A DNA stretch of 9,264 nucleotides from Thiotrichales bacterium (GTDB taxonomy: Bacteria > Pseudomonadota > Gammaproteobacteria > Thiomicrospirales > Thiomicrospiraceae): assembly GCA_014763835.1 (NCBI GenBank), contig JACXUQ010000034.1, positions 1 through 9,264 of the forward strand. Direction: 5' to 3'. How positions within the stretch are numbered: position 1 is the stretch's first letter; each line of letters starts with the position of its first letter. Shown one piece after another: positions 1-6,141 of this stretch. The position numbers were made by a program, and so were the translations under genes. The notes under the pieces were generated by a model that saw only the letters and a program-made list of their open reading frames with translations, was not told the DNA's origin and made no database searches.

Positions 1-221
1 GCCAGCAGCCACTGCGTCATCGTGGCGACAACAATCGGCTGGGAGATGGTTTGGCCGTAACCGATCGGCAAGGCCGTATCTTCATAGGCGCGCGATCCCA
101 TGGCTTCGTCCAGAAAACAGTGGCGAGGGACGACGCGCATGGCTTGGAGTACGGTTTCGTCTGTGATGCCCAAATCAATCAGGCGGCGTATCAGGCGGTC
201 GCGGGTGCGTTGTGAGGTCAT
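1..221 (-). CDS. pcm: Protein-L-isoaspartate O-methyltransferase, partial (N-terminal 73 residues)
   Basis: This enzyme uses S-adenosylmethionine to methylate isoaspartyl residues in age-damaged cytosolic proteins and so starts their repair. Only the first 73 codons are present; the SAM-binding core lies beyond the left edge. The visible part matches E. coli Pcm: a helical N-terminus, then VPRHCFLDEA (residues 31-40), and the family signature LPIGYGQTISQP at residues 51-62, whose TIS segment lies at the active site. The ATG at 221-219 is favoured because AAGGAG (minus strand, 232-227) sits five bases upstream of it. The gene follows surE on the same strand after a 105-base gap, and surE-pcm is a well-known gammaproteobacterial pairing. 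A short hairpin (235-252) lies just before the ribosome binding site. Identification is secure; full length cannot be judged. Confidence 0.93.
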   Translation of the reverse strand, partial: MTSQRTRDRLIRRLIDLGITDETVLQAMRVVPRHCFLDEAMGSRAYEDTALPIGYGQTISQPIVVATMTQWLL

Positions 222-234
222 CCCTACTCCTTGC

Positions 235-252
235 TGAAGCTTGAAGGCTTCA
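235..252 (-). other. Small inverted repeat just upstream of the pcm ribosome binding site
   Basis: TGAAGC (235-240) and GCTTCA (247-252) form a perfect 6-bp stem with a 6-base loop. In the surE-pcm transcript it ends two bases before the pcm AAGGAG. There is no U-run after it, so it is not a terminator. It could modulate pcm translation or be chance. The rest of the 222-326 gap shows no convincing promoter. Confidence 0.3.
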
Positions 253-326
253 TTCGGATAGCTGGGGGATTGATTAAGAAATTCAAAGATTGGGCGATAA
301 TACAAACGCAAACTTCCCTACACGTT

Positions 327-1097
327 TTACAAATGGTTATTATCTGCCCACGCCTTTAGCGCAGGCAGCATTTCATAGTGCGTTAGGTCGATTTTTAACG
401 GCGTGACCGAGGCAAAACCGTTTTCGACGGCATGGAAGTCCGTCCCCTTGCCAGCGTCAGCGGCAGTGCCGGCGGGACCGATCCAGTAAATCGGTTTGCC
501 GCGCGGGTCGGTTTGGCCGACGACCGGTTCCGAGCAGTGACGTTTGCCGAGACGAGTGACTTTAATCCCTTTTAATTCATTCAACGGAATGTCGGGGACA
601 TTGATGTTGAGAATGGTGCTCGCACTAATGGTAGGCAGCTCTTGAAGCACCTTTAGCAATACATGCGCGGCCGTTTCAAAATGGTTGGCGCCGCATAACG
701 AAACGGCGATGGACGGCTTGCCCAAAAAACGCCCCTCGGTCGCGGCCGCCACGGTGCCGGAGTAAAGCACATCATCGCCCATATTGGCGCCGTCGTTAAT
801 ACCGGAGATGACAATATCCGGTTGAAAATCCAAGGCGCCGTTAATCGCCAAATGCACGCAATCCGTGGGGGTGCCGTTAAGGCTGTATACGCGGCAGTTT
901 TCGGGTAAATCCTTTTCCAAATGCGCCTGGATGCGCAAAGGTTCCATCAGGGTCAAGGAGTTGCTGGCCGCGCTGCGGTTGCGGTCAGGCGCCAGCATGA
1001 CCAGTTGAGAGTATGGAATATGTTGGGCAATCATTTGCAGCAACAGGCGGATGCCGGGCGCCAAATAACCATCGTCATTGGAGAGAAGGATTTTCAT
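327..1097 (-). CDS. surE: 5'/3'-nucleotidase SurE
   Basis: SurE is a cytosolic metal-dependent phosphatase that removes phosphate from nucleoside 5'- and 3'-monophosphates and, in E. coli, also hydrolyses short polyphosphate. It is linked to stationary-phase survival. At 256 residues it matches the family (253 in E. coli). The N-terminus MKILLSNDDG carries the metal-binding pair D8-D9. APDRNRSAASNSLTL (36-50) supplies the conserved serine of the metal site, GTPTDC is at 75-80, and SGINDGANMGDDVLYSGT (98-115) contains the ligand N101. ILNINVPD and YWIGP follow towards the C-terminus. The start ATG at 1097-1095 puts the invariant motif at residue 1, but no clear Shine-Dalgarno sequence precedes it. 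pcm follows on the same strand. A perfect TATAAT on the minus strand at 1148-1143 is a plausible promoter element for this gene. Confidence 0.97.
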   Translation of the reverse strand: MKILLSNDDGYLAPGIRLLLQMIAQHIPYSQLVMLAPDRNRSAASNSLTLMEPLRIQAHLEKDLPENCRVYSLNGTPTDCVHLAINGALDFQPDIVISGINDGANMGDDVLYSGTVAAATEGRFLGKPSIAVSLCGANHFETAAHVLLKVLQELPTISASTILNINVPDIPLNELKGIKVTRLGKRHCSEPVVGQTDPRGKPIYWIGPAGTAADAGKGTDFHAVENGFASVTPLKIDLTHYEMLPALKAWADNNHL

Positions 1098-1107
1098 CGG
1101 GTAAAAT
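1078..1107 (+). promoter_or_regulatory. Candidate smrA promoter
   Basis: TTGGAG (1078-1083) and TAAAAT (1102-1107) are separated by 18 bases on the plus strand. Transcription would begin near 1114, leaving a leader of about 37 bases before the GTG at 1151. The -35 hexamer lies inside the 5' end of surE. Both hexamers are imperfect matches, so this is only a candidate. Confidence 0.3.
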
Positions 1108-1142
1108 AATGCAAAAACGCAAGTTCAATTCAAATTAAGCAG

Positions 1143-1171
1143 ATTATATAGTGTCTAAACTTTCAGAAGAA
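1143..1171 (-). promoter_or_regulatory. Candidate surE promoter
   Basis: On the minus strand a perfect TATAAT box (1148-1143) lies 17 bases after TTCTTC (1171-1166), which is a poor -35 match. Transcription would start near 1136, giving a leader of about 38 bases before the surE ATG. The -10 box sits directly against the smrA GTG start on the other strand, so the two divergent genes may interfere. This is inference from sequence only. Confidence 0.35.
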
Positions 1172-1714
1172 GAAAAATCCCTGTTTGCCGATGCGGTCAG
1201 CGATGTTGCGCCTTTAAAGGTCTCTAAAAATAGTCAACAGGCCGGGTCCGATACGCAGGCGCTTTATCAGAAAACGCTCAAAAAACTCCGCCAGAAAAAT
1301 CGTCTTCCAGATGTGACAACACCCGTCATGCTGTCGGTGGCCGAAATGGATGTCATTGCCGAAGTCGGTGCTTTTGAATCCCTGTTGTATCACCGCAAGG
1401 GGATTCGTTTGCAGGAGTTAAGCCGTCTGAAAAAGGGCGAGTTTGCCATCGAAGCCGAACTGGATTTGCACGGTTTGACCGAAGCGCAGGCCGATAGTGC
1501 CCTGCCCGCCTTTATTGAGCGTTGTTATCAGGCTAAAAAGCGCTGTGTGCTCGTTATCCACGGCAAAGGTTATAACTCGGAAGTGCAGGCGCCGGTTTTG
1601 AAAAACCTGACTAATCGTCGCTTAAGACAGATGAAATCGGTATTGGCTTTTTGTAGCACGCAACCTAAAGATGGCGGTACAGGAAGTCTTTACGTCTTAC
1701 TAAAAGCGCATTGA
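1151..1714 (+). CDS. smrA: Smr-domain protein, SmrA type (putative nuclease)
   Basis: Smr domains are small nucleic-acid-cleaving or binding modules; the E. coli relative SmrB cuts mRNA at collided ribosomes, while the role of SmrA is less clear. This protein has 187 residues, the same as E. coli SmrA (YdaL), and shares its N-terminal pattern (EKSLFADAVSDVAPLK, 8-23). The Smr domain spans about 100-187: DLHG at 105-108, VIHGKG at 135-140, and GGTGSLYVLLK at 175-185. The DLHG motif is intact here, whereas as I recall it E. coli SmrA has lost it. The GTG start at 1151 is chosen because a stop lies in frame at 1136-1138 and the next in-frame ATG is about 60 codons in. No good ribosome binding site precedes it. 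It diverges from surE and converges on ftsB, so it is probably a single-gene unit. The precise function is not established from sequence. Confidence 0.88.
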   Translation: MSKLSEEEKSLFADAVSDVAPLKVSKNSQQAGSDTQALYQKTLKKLRQKNRLPDVTTPVMLSVAEMDVIAEVGAFESLLYHRKGIRLQELSRLKKGEFAIEAELDLHGLTEAQADSALPAFIERCYQAKKRCVLVIHGKGYNSEVQAPVLKNLTNRRLRQMKSVLAFCSTQPKDGGTGSLYVLLKAH

Positions 1715-1770
1715 AGCGGATTTGGAATGGCTCCGTTAAAACTCAACAGGCCAGGTATAAAGGCAGCGGA

Positions 1771-2103
1771 TCAGTCCGCGGCGGAATCAGAAGTGGCAGG
1801 TGCCGCCGTTTTGGCAGGTTCAGCGGAATCCTTAAGTTCGATCACCTCCACAAACACTTCATCTTGACCGATCATGCCCAAAGTCTCACGGGCAATGGTT
1901 TCGATAGCACTGTTTTGTGATTGAAGGTCCTGAACTTGCTGTAACAGCTCGGCGTTTTCCCGCTCCTGCTGTTGTAGCTGAGTTTCCAGTTCGGAAAGCT
2001 GGGTCTGTAAACTAAAAAGCTCGCCAAGCCCCCCGTTTGAGGAGAGCAAGCGAGCTAATAGCACAACAATAATCAGGCTGAGGATAACAACGATTTTTTT
2101 CAT
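1771..2103 (-). CDS. ftsB: Cell division protein FtsB
   Basis: FtsB is a bitopic inner-membrane protein that forms the FtsQLB complex with FtsQ and FtsL and activates septal peptidoglycan synthesis. The 110-residue protein has a short cytoplasmic start, one membrane helix (about 4-20), an NGG turn at 23-25, a Gln/Glu/Leu-rich periplasmic coiled coil (about 29-68), and the conserved ETIARETLGMI (68-78) and DEVF (81-84) segment that docks on FtsQ. F84 aligns with E. coli F84, while the position of E. coli E69 is Thr here. Residues 92-110 form an Ala/Ser/Pro tail ending in acidic residues. The ATG lies 19 bases after the eno stop, and the G-rich stretch GGGGGA before it is an imperfect ribosome binding site. 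eno-ftsB is a classic gammaproteobacterial pair; the usual next gene, ispD, is absent. No terminator was seen in the 56 bases that separate it from smrA. Confidence 0.93.
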   Translation of the reverse strand: MKKIVVILSLIIVVLLARLLSSNGGLGELFSLQTQLSELETQLQQQERENAELLQQVQDLQSQNSAIETIARETLGMIGQDEVFVEVIELKDSAEPAKTAAPATSDSAAD

Positions 2104-2122
2104 TTATCCCCCGCCTTGGCGA

Positions 2123-3415
2123 TTATTTTTTCAGGTTGTAGAAAGCGGCCTTACCTGGGTAAACCGCGGCTGCACCCAATGCTTCTTCAATACGGATCAA
2201 CTGGTTGTATTTGGCGATACGGTCAGTACGTGACAGAGAACCGGTTTTGATCTGGCCTGCGCCCGTCGCTACTGCGATATCTGCAATCACGGTATCTTCA
2301 GTTTCGCCTGAACGGTGAGAAACCACCGCCGTATAACCTGCTTTCTTCGCCATAGCGATCGCTTCAAAGGTTTCCGTCAAAGTACCGATCTGGTTGATTT
2401 TGATGAGGATAGAGTTGGCGATGCCTTTCTCGATACCCTCTTTCAAAATTTTCGGGTTGGTTACGAACAGGTCGTCACCGACGATTTGCAGGCGGTCGCC
2501 GAATTTTTCGGTTTGCAGTTTGAAGCCGTTCCAGTCAGACTCGTCCAGACCGTCTTCGATAGAGATAATCGGGTATTTGTTAACCCACTCACCCAAGAAG
2601 TCGACCATTTCAGCTGAAGTCAATGTTTTGTCTTCAGAAGCCAGGTAGTAAGTACCGGTGTCTTTGTTGTAAAGCTCGGAAGACGCCGCATCCATCGCGA
2701 TCATGATGTCTTCGCCCGCTTTGTAGCCGGCTTTTTCAATCGCTTCCAGAATAACGGTAATTGCTTCTTCGTTTGATTTTAGATCTGGTGCAAAACCGCC
2801 TTCGTCACCCACTGCTGTGTTGTAACCTTTGTCATGCAATACTTTTTTCAGCATATGGAACACTTCAGCGCCGTAACGGATTGCTTCGGACATGGAAGGT
2901 GCGCCAACCGGCATGATCATGAACTCTTGGAAGTCAACCGAGTTATCAGCGTGCTCACCACCGTTGATGATGTTCATCATTGGCACAGGCATTTTGTAGT
3001 CATCGGTTTTCAGATAAGCATACAAAGGCAAGTTTTTAGAAGCTGCGGCAGCTTGTGCCGTTGCGATTGAAACGGCCAAAATAGCGTTAGCACCCAAGCG
3101 TGCTTTGTTGTCAGTACCGTCCAGAGCGATCATGGCATTGTCCACAGCGGCCTGGTCAGTCGCATCCATACCGATCAAACGCGCTTTGATTTCGGTGTTG
3201 ATGTTGTTAACTGCTTGCAAAACACCTTTGCCGCCGAATTTGCTCTTGTCGCCGTCGCGCAATTCGATCGCTTCACGAGAACCGGTAGAGGCACCTGAAG
3301 GAGAAATGCCGCGTCCGAAAGAACCGTCTTCCAGGAAAACTTCGGCTTCTACAGTCGGGTTACCACGTGAATCGATCACTTGGCGCGCTTTGATATCTTT
3401 AATCAATGATGACAT
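2123..3415 (-). CDS. eno: Enolase (phosphopyruvate hydratase)
   Basis: Enolase interconverts 2-phosphoglycerate and phosphoenolpyruvate in glycolysis and gluconeogenesis; in E. coli it is also a component of the RNA degradosome. The 430-residue protein is collinear with E. coli enolase (432). The N-terminal capping domain has IDSRGNPTVE (14-23) and the SGAST active-site loop (40-44). In the barrel, the Mg ligands are D242, E287 (SIEDGLDESD) and D314 (VGDDLF). Catalytic E205 lies in GDEGG and K339 in ILIK. H155 of the NGGEHADN loop, the SHRSGETED loop (366-374) and K390 complete the site. The ATG at 3415-3413 follows AGGAAG by six bases. It lies downstream of kdsA, separated by a 103-base gap with a strong hairpin, and upstream of ftsB. 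A separate weak promoter in that gap is possible but not clear. Confidence 0.98.
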   Translation of the reverse strand: MSSLIKDIKARQVIDSRGNPTVEAEVFLEDGSFGRGISPSGASTGSREAIELRDGDKSKFGGKGVLQAVNNINTEIKARLIGMDATDQAAVDNAMIALDGTDNKARLGANAILAVSIATAQAAAASKNLPLYAYLKTDDYKMPVPMMNIINGGEHADNSVDFQEFMIMPVGAPSMSEAIRYGAEVFHMLKKVLHDKGYNTAVGDEGGFAPDLKSNEEAITVILEAIEKAGYKAGEDIMIAMDAASSELYNKDTGTYYLASEDKTLTSAEMVDFLGEWVNKYPIISIEDGLDESDWNGFKLQTEKFGDRLQIVGDDLFVTNPKILKEGIEKGIANSILIKINQIGTLTETFEAIAMAKKAGYTAVVSHRSGETEDTVIADIAVATGAGQIKTGSLSRTDRIAKYNQLIRIEEALGAAAVYPGKAAFYNLKK

Positions 3416-3466
3416 TGTGACTTCCTATTTCTTTGATATTTAAACTTTCTTAATTTTTAACAGTTT

Positions 3467-3511
3467 AACGCCGGTTTGTAACAAGGAGATGAAACTCCTA
3501 AAACCGGCGTT
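3467..3511. other. Strong stem-loop between kdsA and eno
   Basis: AACGCCGGTTT (3467-3477) and AAACCGGCGTT (3501-3511) are a perfect 11-bp inverted repeat. Inside it AGGAG (3484-3488) and CTCCT (3495-3499) add a second stem around a 6-base loop, separated by an asymmetric bulge. On the plus strand the stem is followed by GAAATTTTT, like an intrinsic terminator, but no plus-strand gene lies before it. On the minus strand, the direction of kdsA and eno, the structure begins 7 bases after the kdsA stop and is followed by an A-rich, not U-rich, stretch. It may be an RNA-processing or stability element, a leaky kdsA terminator, or a block on antisense transcription. Confidence 0.75.
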
Positions 3512-3518
3512 GAAATTT

Positions 3519-4352
3519 TTAAACAGTCTGCTCGATAAAGCCGTGCTTTTTGGTGACTTGATCCAGTTCGATCAGAGTCTCCAATAACGGTCTTAGATTA
3601 CCTAGCGGCCACATATTCGGCCCGTCGCTCAAGGCTTTTTCCGGATTGGGATGCGTTTCCATAAACAGGCCGGCAATACCTACTGCCGTGGCGGCGCGGG
3701 CCAATACCGGCACCATCTCGCGCTGGCCGCCAGAAGTAGAGCCTTGCCCGCCTGGCTGCTGCACTGAGTGGGTCGCATCAAAAACCACCGGGCAACCAGT
3801 GCGGCGCATAGTCGACAGACCGCGCATGTCGGAAATCAGGGTGTTATAACCGAAAGAGGTTCCACGGTCGCATACCATGATCTGGTCGTTGCCGACTTCG
3901 CGTGCCTTGGCGACCACCTGATCCATATCCCAAGGCGCCTGAAACTGGCCTTTTTTGATATTGACAGGCAAGCCTTGGCGGCAAACGTTTTGAATGAAGT
4001 TGGTTTGACGAACCAGGAATGCTGGGGTCTGCAATACGTCAACCACGGAAGCCACCTCTTCAAGCGGTGTATCTTCATGGACGTCGGTCAAAACCGGTAC
4101 GCCGATCTGATCTTTGACTTTTTGCAGAATACGCAGACCCTCATCAATTCCCAAGCCGCGGAAGCTGGAAGTGGACGTGCGGTTAGCCTTGTCATAAGAC
4201 GATTTGTAGATGAAATGCATGCCCAGTGAATCGGTCAATTCTTTCAGCTGGCCAGCGGTATCCAATGCCATCTGTTCAGATTCAATCACACAAGGACCGG
4301 CAATCAGGAAAAGTGGCTGATCAATACCGGCTTCAAAATGGCAAAGCTTCAT
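3519..4352 (-). CDS. kdsA: 3-deoxy-8-phosphooctulonate synthase (Kdo-8-P synthase), metal-dependent type
   Basis: KdsA condenses phosphoenolpyruvate with arabinose 5-phosphate to make Kdo-8-phosphate, the committed precursor of the Kdo sugar in LPS inner core. The 277-residue TIM-barrel protein shows LIAGPCVIES (16-25), YDKANRTS (53-60), LTDVHED (88-94), CDRGTSFGYN (161-170), FDATHSVQQPGG (191-202), SGGQRE (207-212) and METHPNPEKALSDGPN (231-246). C21, H195, E232 and D243 correspond one to one, with a constant offset of ten, to the metal ligands C11, H185, E222 and D233 of Aquifex aeolicus. E. coli KdsA instead has Asn at the Cys position and needs no metal. The ATG at 4352-4350 follows AAAGGAC and lies 14 bases from the pyrG stop, so the two genes are almost certainly co-transcribed. 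Eno, downstream, makes its substrate PEP. Confidence 0.97.
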   Translation of the reverse strand: MKLCHFEAGIDQPLFLIAGPCVIESEQMALDTAGQLKELTDSLGMHFIYKSSYDKANRTSTSSFRGLGIDEGLRILQKVKDQIGVPVLTDVHEDTPLEEVASVVDVLQTPAFLVRQTNFIQNVCRQGLPVNIKKGQFQAPWDMDQVVAKAREVGNDQIMVCDRGTSFGYNTLISDMRGLSTMRRTGCPVVFDATHSVQQPGGQGSTSGGQREMVPVLARAATAVGIAGLFMETHPNPEKALSDGPNMWPLGNLRPLLETLIELDQVTKKHGFIEQTV

Positions 4353-4366
4353 AATTCGTCCTTTGA

Positions 4367-5992
4367 TTATGCTTTTTTATTGGCAATCGCCGCTTTCACA
4401 AACGCGGTGAACAGCGGATGGCCGTTACGCGGCGTGGAGGTGAATTCCGGATGGAATTGGCAAGCCACAAACCAGGGGTGCTCAGGAATCTCGATGGTTT
4501 CAACCAGGGTACCGTCTTCAGAGCGGCCTGCAAATACCAGCCCCGCCTCTTCCAGGCGATTGATGTAACCATCATTGACTTCATAACGATGGCGGTGACG
4601 TTCACTGATGAGTGTGTTGCCGTAGATGTCGGCAATTTTCGAGCCTGGCGTCAGGCGGCAGTTTTGTGCGCCCAAACGCATGGTGCCGCCCAAATCGGTG
4701 TTTTCGTTGCGCTCGATTTTATCGCCGTTTTCGTCAGTCCACTCGGTAATCAGGGCAACGACCGGATGTGGTGTTTTCGGATTCAATTCGCTGCTGTGGG
4801 CGTTTTCCAGGCCGGCGACATGGCGAGCATATTCCACCACCGCCATCTGCATACCCAGGCAGATACCCAAATAAGGCACCTTGTGGGTGCGCGCGAATTC
4901 AATCGCCTGGATTTTGCCTTCCACGCCGCGCTCACCGAAACCGCCCGGCACCAGAATCGCATCCATCTGTTGGATACAGCCGATGCCGCTTTTCTCGATT
5001 TCTTCAGAATCGATGTAGTGAATATTCACTTTTGTTTTGGTGTGAATACCGGCGTGAATCAAGGCTTCGATCAATGATTTGTAGGCCTCAGTCAGGTCGA
5101 CGTATTTACCAACCATAGCGATCTCAACGGATTTCTCAGGATTGAGTTGCGCGGCAACAACCGCATCCCAGTCGGACAGATCAGCGGCAGGCACATCAAG
5201 GCGGAAACGGTTGACAACCAAATCATCCAAGCCTTGCTCATGCAACATGCGCGGCACTTCGTAAATGGTGCGCGCATCCAGGGAGTTGATCACCGCTTTC
5301 TCTTCCACATTGGTGAATAGCGCGATTTTGCGTTTTTCGTTCTCGGCCAACGGGATTTCCGAACGGCAGATCAGGATGTCCGGCTGAATACCGATTGAGC
5401 GCAGCTCTTTGACGGAATGCTGGGTTGGCTTGGTTTTGACCTCACCGGCCACCGCGATATACGGCAGCAATGTCAGGTGCATGAACAACGAACGGTCACG
5501 CCCTACTTCGATGCTCAATTGGCGAATAGCCTCCAAAAATGGCAGCGATTCAATGTCGCCGACGGTGCCGCCGACTTCGACCAACGCGACGTCATAGCCT
5601 TCCGCGGCGGCTAAAATGCGGTGTTTGATTTCATCGGTGATGTGTGGGATGACCTGAACCGTGCCGCCCAAGTAGTCGCCACGGCGCTCTTTGCGAATCA
5701 CGCGCTCGTAGACTTGGCCACTGGAGAAGCTGTTACGTTTGGTGAAATGGCGCTGTACAAAGCGTTCATAGTGGCCCAAGTCCAAATCAGTTTCCGCTCC
5801 ATCGTCGGTGACAAAGACTTCGCCGTGTTGAAACGGGCTCATGGTGCCGGGGTCAACGTTAATATAGGGATCCATTTTCAGCATGCTGACTTTAAGACCA
5901 CGCGCCTCCAACAAGGCACCCAATGAAGCAGCAGCAATACCTTTCCCCAATGAGGAAACGACCCCACCCGTCACAAAAATAAATTTCGTCAT
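4367..5992 (-). CDS. pyrG: CTP synthase
   Basis: PyrG aminates UTP to CTP using ATP and ammonia from glutamine, the last step of pyrimidine nucleotide synthesis. The protein has 541 residues (545 in E. coli). The synthase domain (about 1-265) begins FVTGGVVSSLGKGIAA with the P-loop K17, and has the Mg ligands D71 (LDLGHYERF) and E139 (VEVGGTVGDIESLP). The class I glutamine amidotransferase domain (about 288-535) has the oxyanion-hole segment PGGFGERG (349-356), the nucleophile C378 in GICLGMQ, and H514 and E516 in CQFHPEF, so the triad is intact. The start matches the family N-terminus, but no good ribosome binding site precedes it. A near-ideal sigma70-type promoter lies about 60 bases upstream, so pyrG probably heads the pyrG-kdsA-eno-ftsB transcript. 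CTP is also used to activate Kdo. Confidence 0.98.
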   Translation of the reverse strand: MTKFIFVTGGVVSSLGKGIAAASLGALLEARGLKVSMLKMDPYINVDPGTMSPFQHGEVFVTDDGAETDLDLGHYERFVQRHFTKRNSFSSGQVYERVIRKERRGDYLGGTVQVIPHITDEIKHRILAAAEGYDVALVEVGGTVGDIESLPFLEAIRQLSIEVGRDRSLFMHLTLLPYIAVAGEVKTKPTQHSVKELRSIGIQPDILICRSEIPLAENEKRKIALFTNVEEKAVINSLDARTIYEVPRMLHEQGLDDLVVNRFRLDVPAADLSDWDAVVAAQLNPEKSVEIAMVGKYVDLTEAYKSLIEALIHAGIHTKTKVNIHYIDSEEIEKSGIGCIQQMDAILVPGGFGERGVEGKIQAIEFARTHKVPYLGICLGMQMAVVEYARHVAGLENAHSSELNPKTPHPVVALITEWTDENGDKIERNENTDLGGTMRLGAQNCRLTPGSKIADIYGNTLISERHRHRYEVNDGYINRLEEAGLVFAGRSEDGTLVETIEIPEHPWFVACQFHPEFTSTPRNGHPLFTAFVKAAIANKKA

Positions 5993-6052
5993 TTATTCAC
6001 ACTTTTTTGAAAGATTGGAAATCAAGATTTTGAATTTTCAGAATGGAACGGC

Positions 6053-6081
6053 ATTATAGCTTAAAACCCCGTTGTCAGCAA
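6053..6081 (-). promoter_or_regulatory. Probable pyrG promoter (sigma70 type)
   Basis: On the minus strand TTGCTG (6081-6076) and a perfect TATAAT (6058-6053) are separated by exactly 17 bases. Transcription would start near 6046, giving a leader of about 54 bases to the pyrG ATG. The bases after the -10 box are GCCGTT, fairly GC-rich. It lies about 60 bases beyond the tilS stop, so it would drive pyrG, kdsA and probably eno and ftsB. Confidence 0.7.
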
Positions 6082-6141
6082 TGTCATCTCGTCTTTATTT
6101 GGGGGTTGGCGCTTTGTTGTACGCTGTCAGGCTGCGCTATA

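Noticed and set aside
1766..1779. GCGGA-TCAG-TCCGC hairpin over the ftsB stop codon
   Set aside because: Only five base pairs, located at the end of the coding sequence, with no U-run on either strand; not a supportable terminator.
1711..1920. 69-codon plus-strand frame beginning at the smrA stop
   Set aside because: It overlaps most of the ftsB coding strand and has basic, low-quality composition with no family resemblance.
3485..3500. AAGGAG followed directly by ATG on the plus strand inside the kdsA-eno hairpin
   Set aside because: The spacing between the two is zero, the site is buried in a stem, and the frame runs antisense into kdsA.
3768..4229. 153-codon plus-strand open frame inside kdsA
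   Set aside because: Antisense to conserved KdsA motifs, no ribosome binding site and no domain pattern.
4418..5077. 219-codon plus-strand open frame inside pyrG
   Set aside because: It lies wholly antisense to the well-conserved PyrG amidotransferase domain, has no recognisable motifs, and is best explained as a by-product of pyrG codon use.
6065..6107. AACCCC/GGGGTT pair that might be a tilS terminator
   Set aside because: Only six base pairs across a loop of about 31 bases, and it spans the pyrG promoter; too weak to call.
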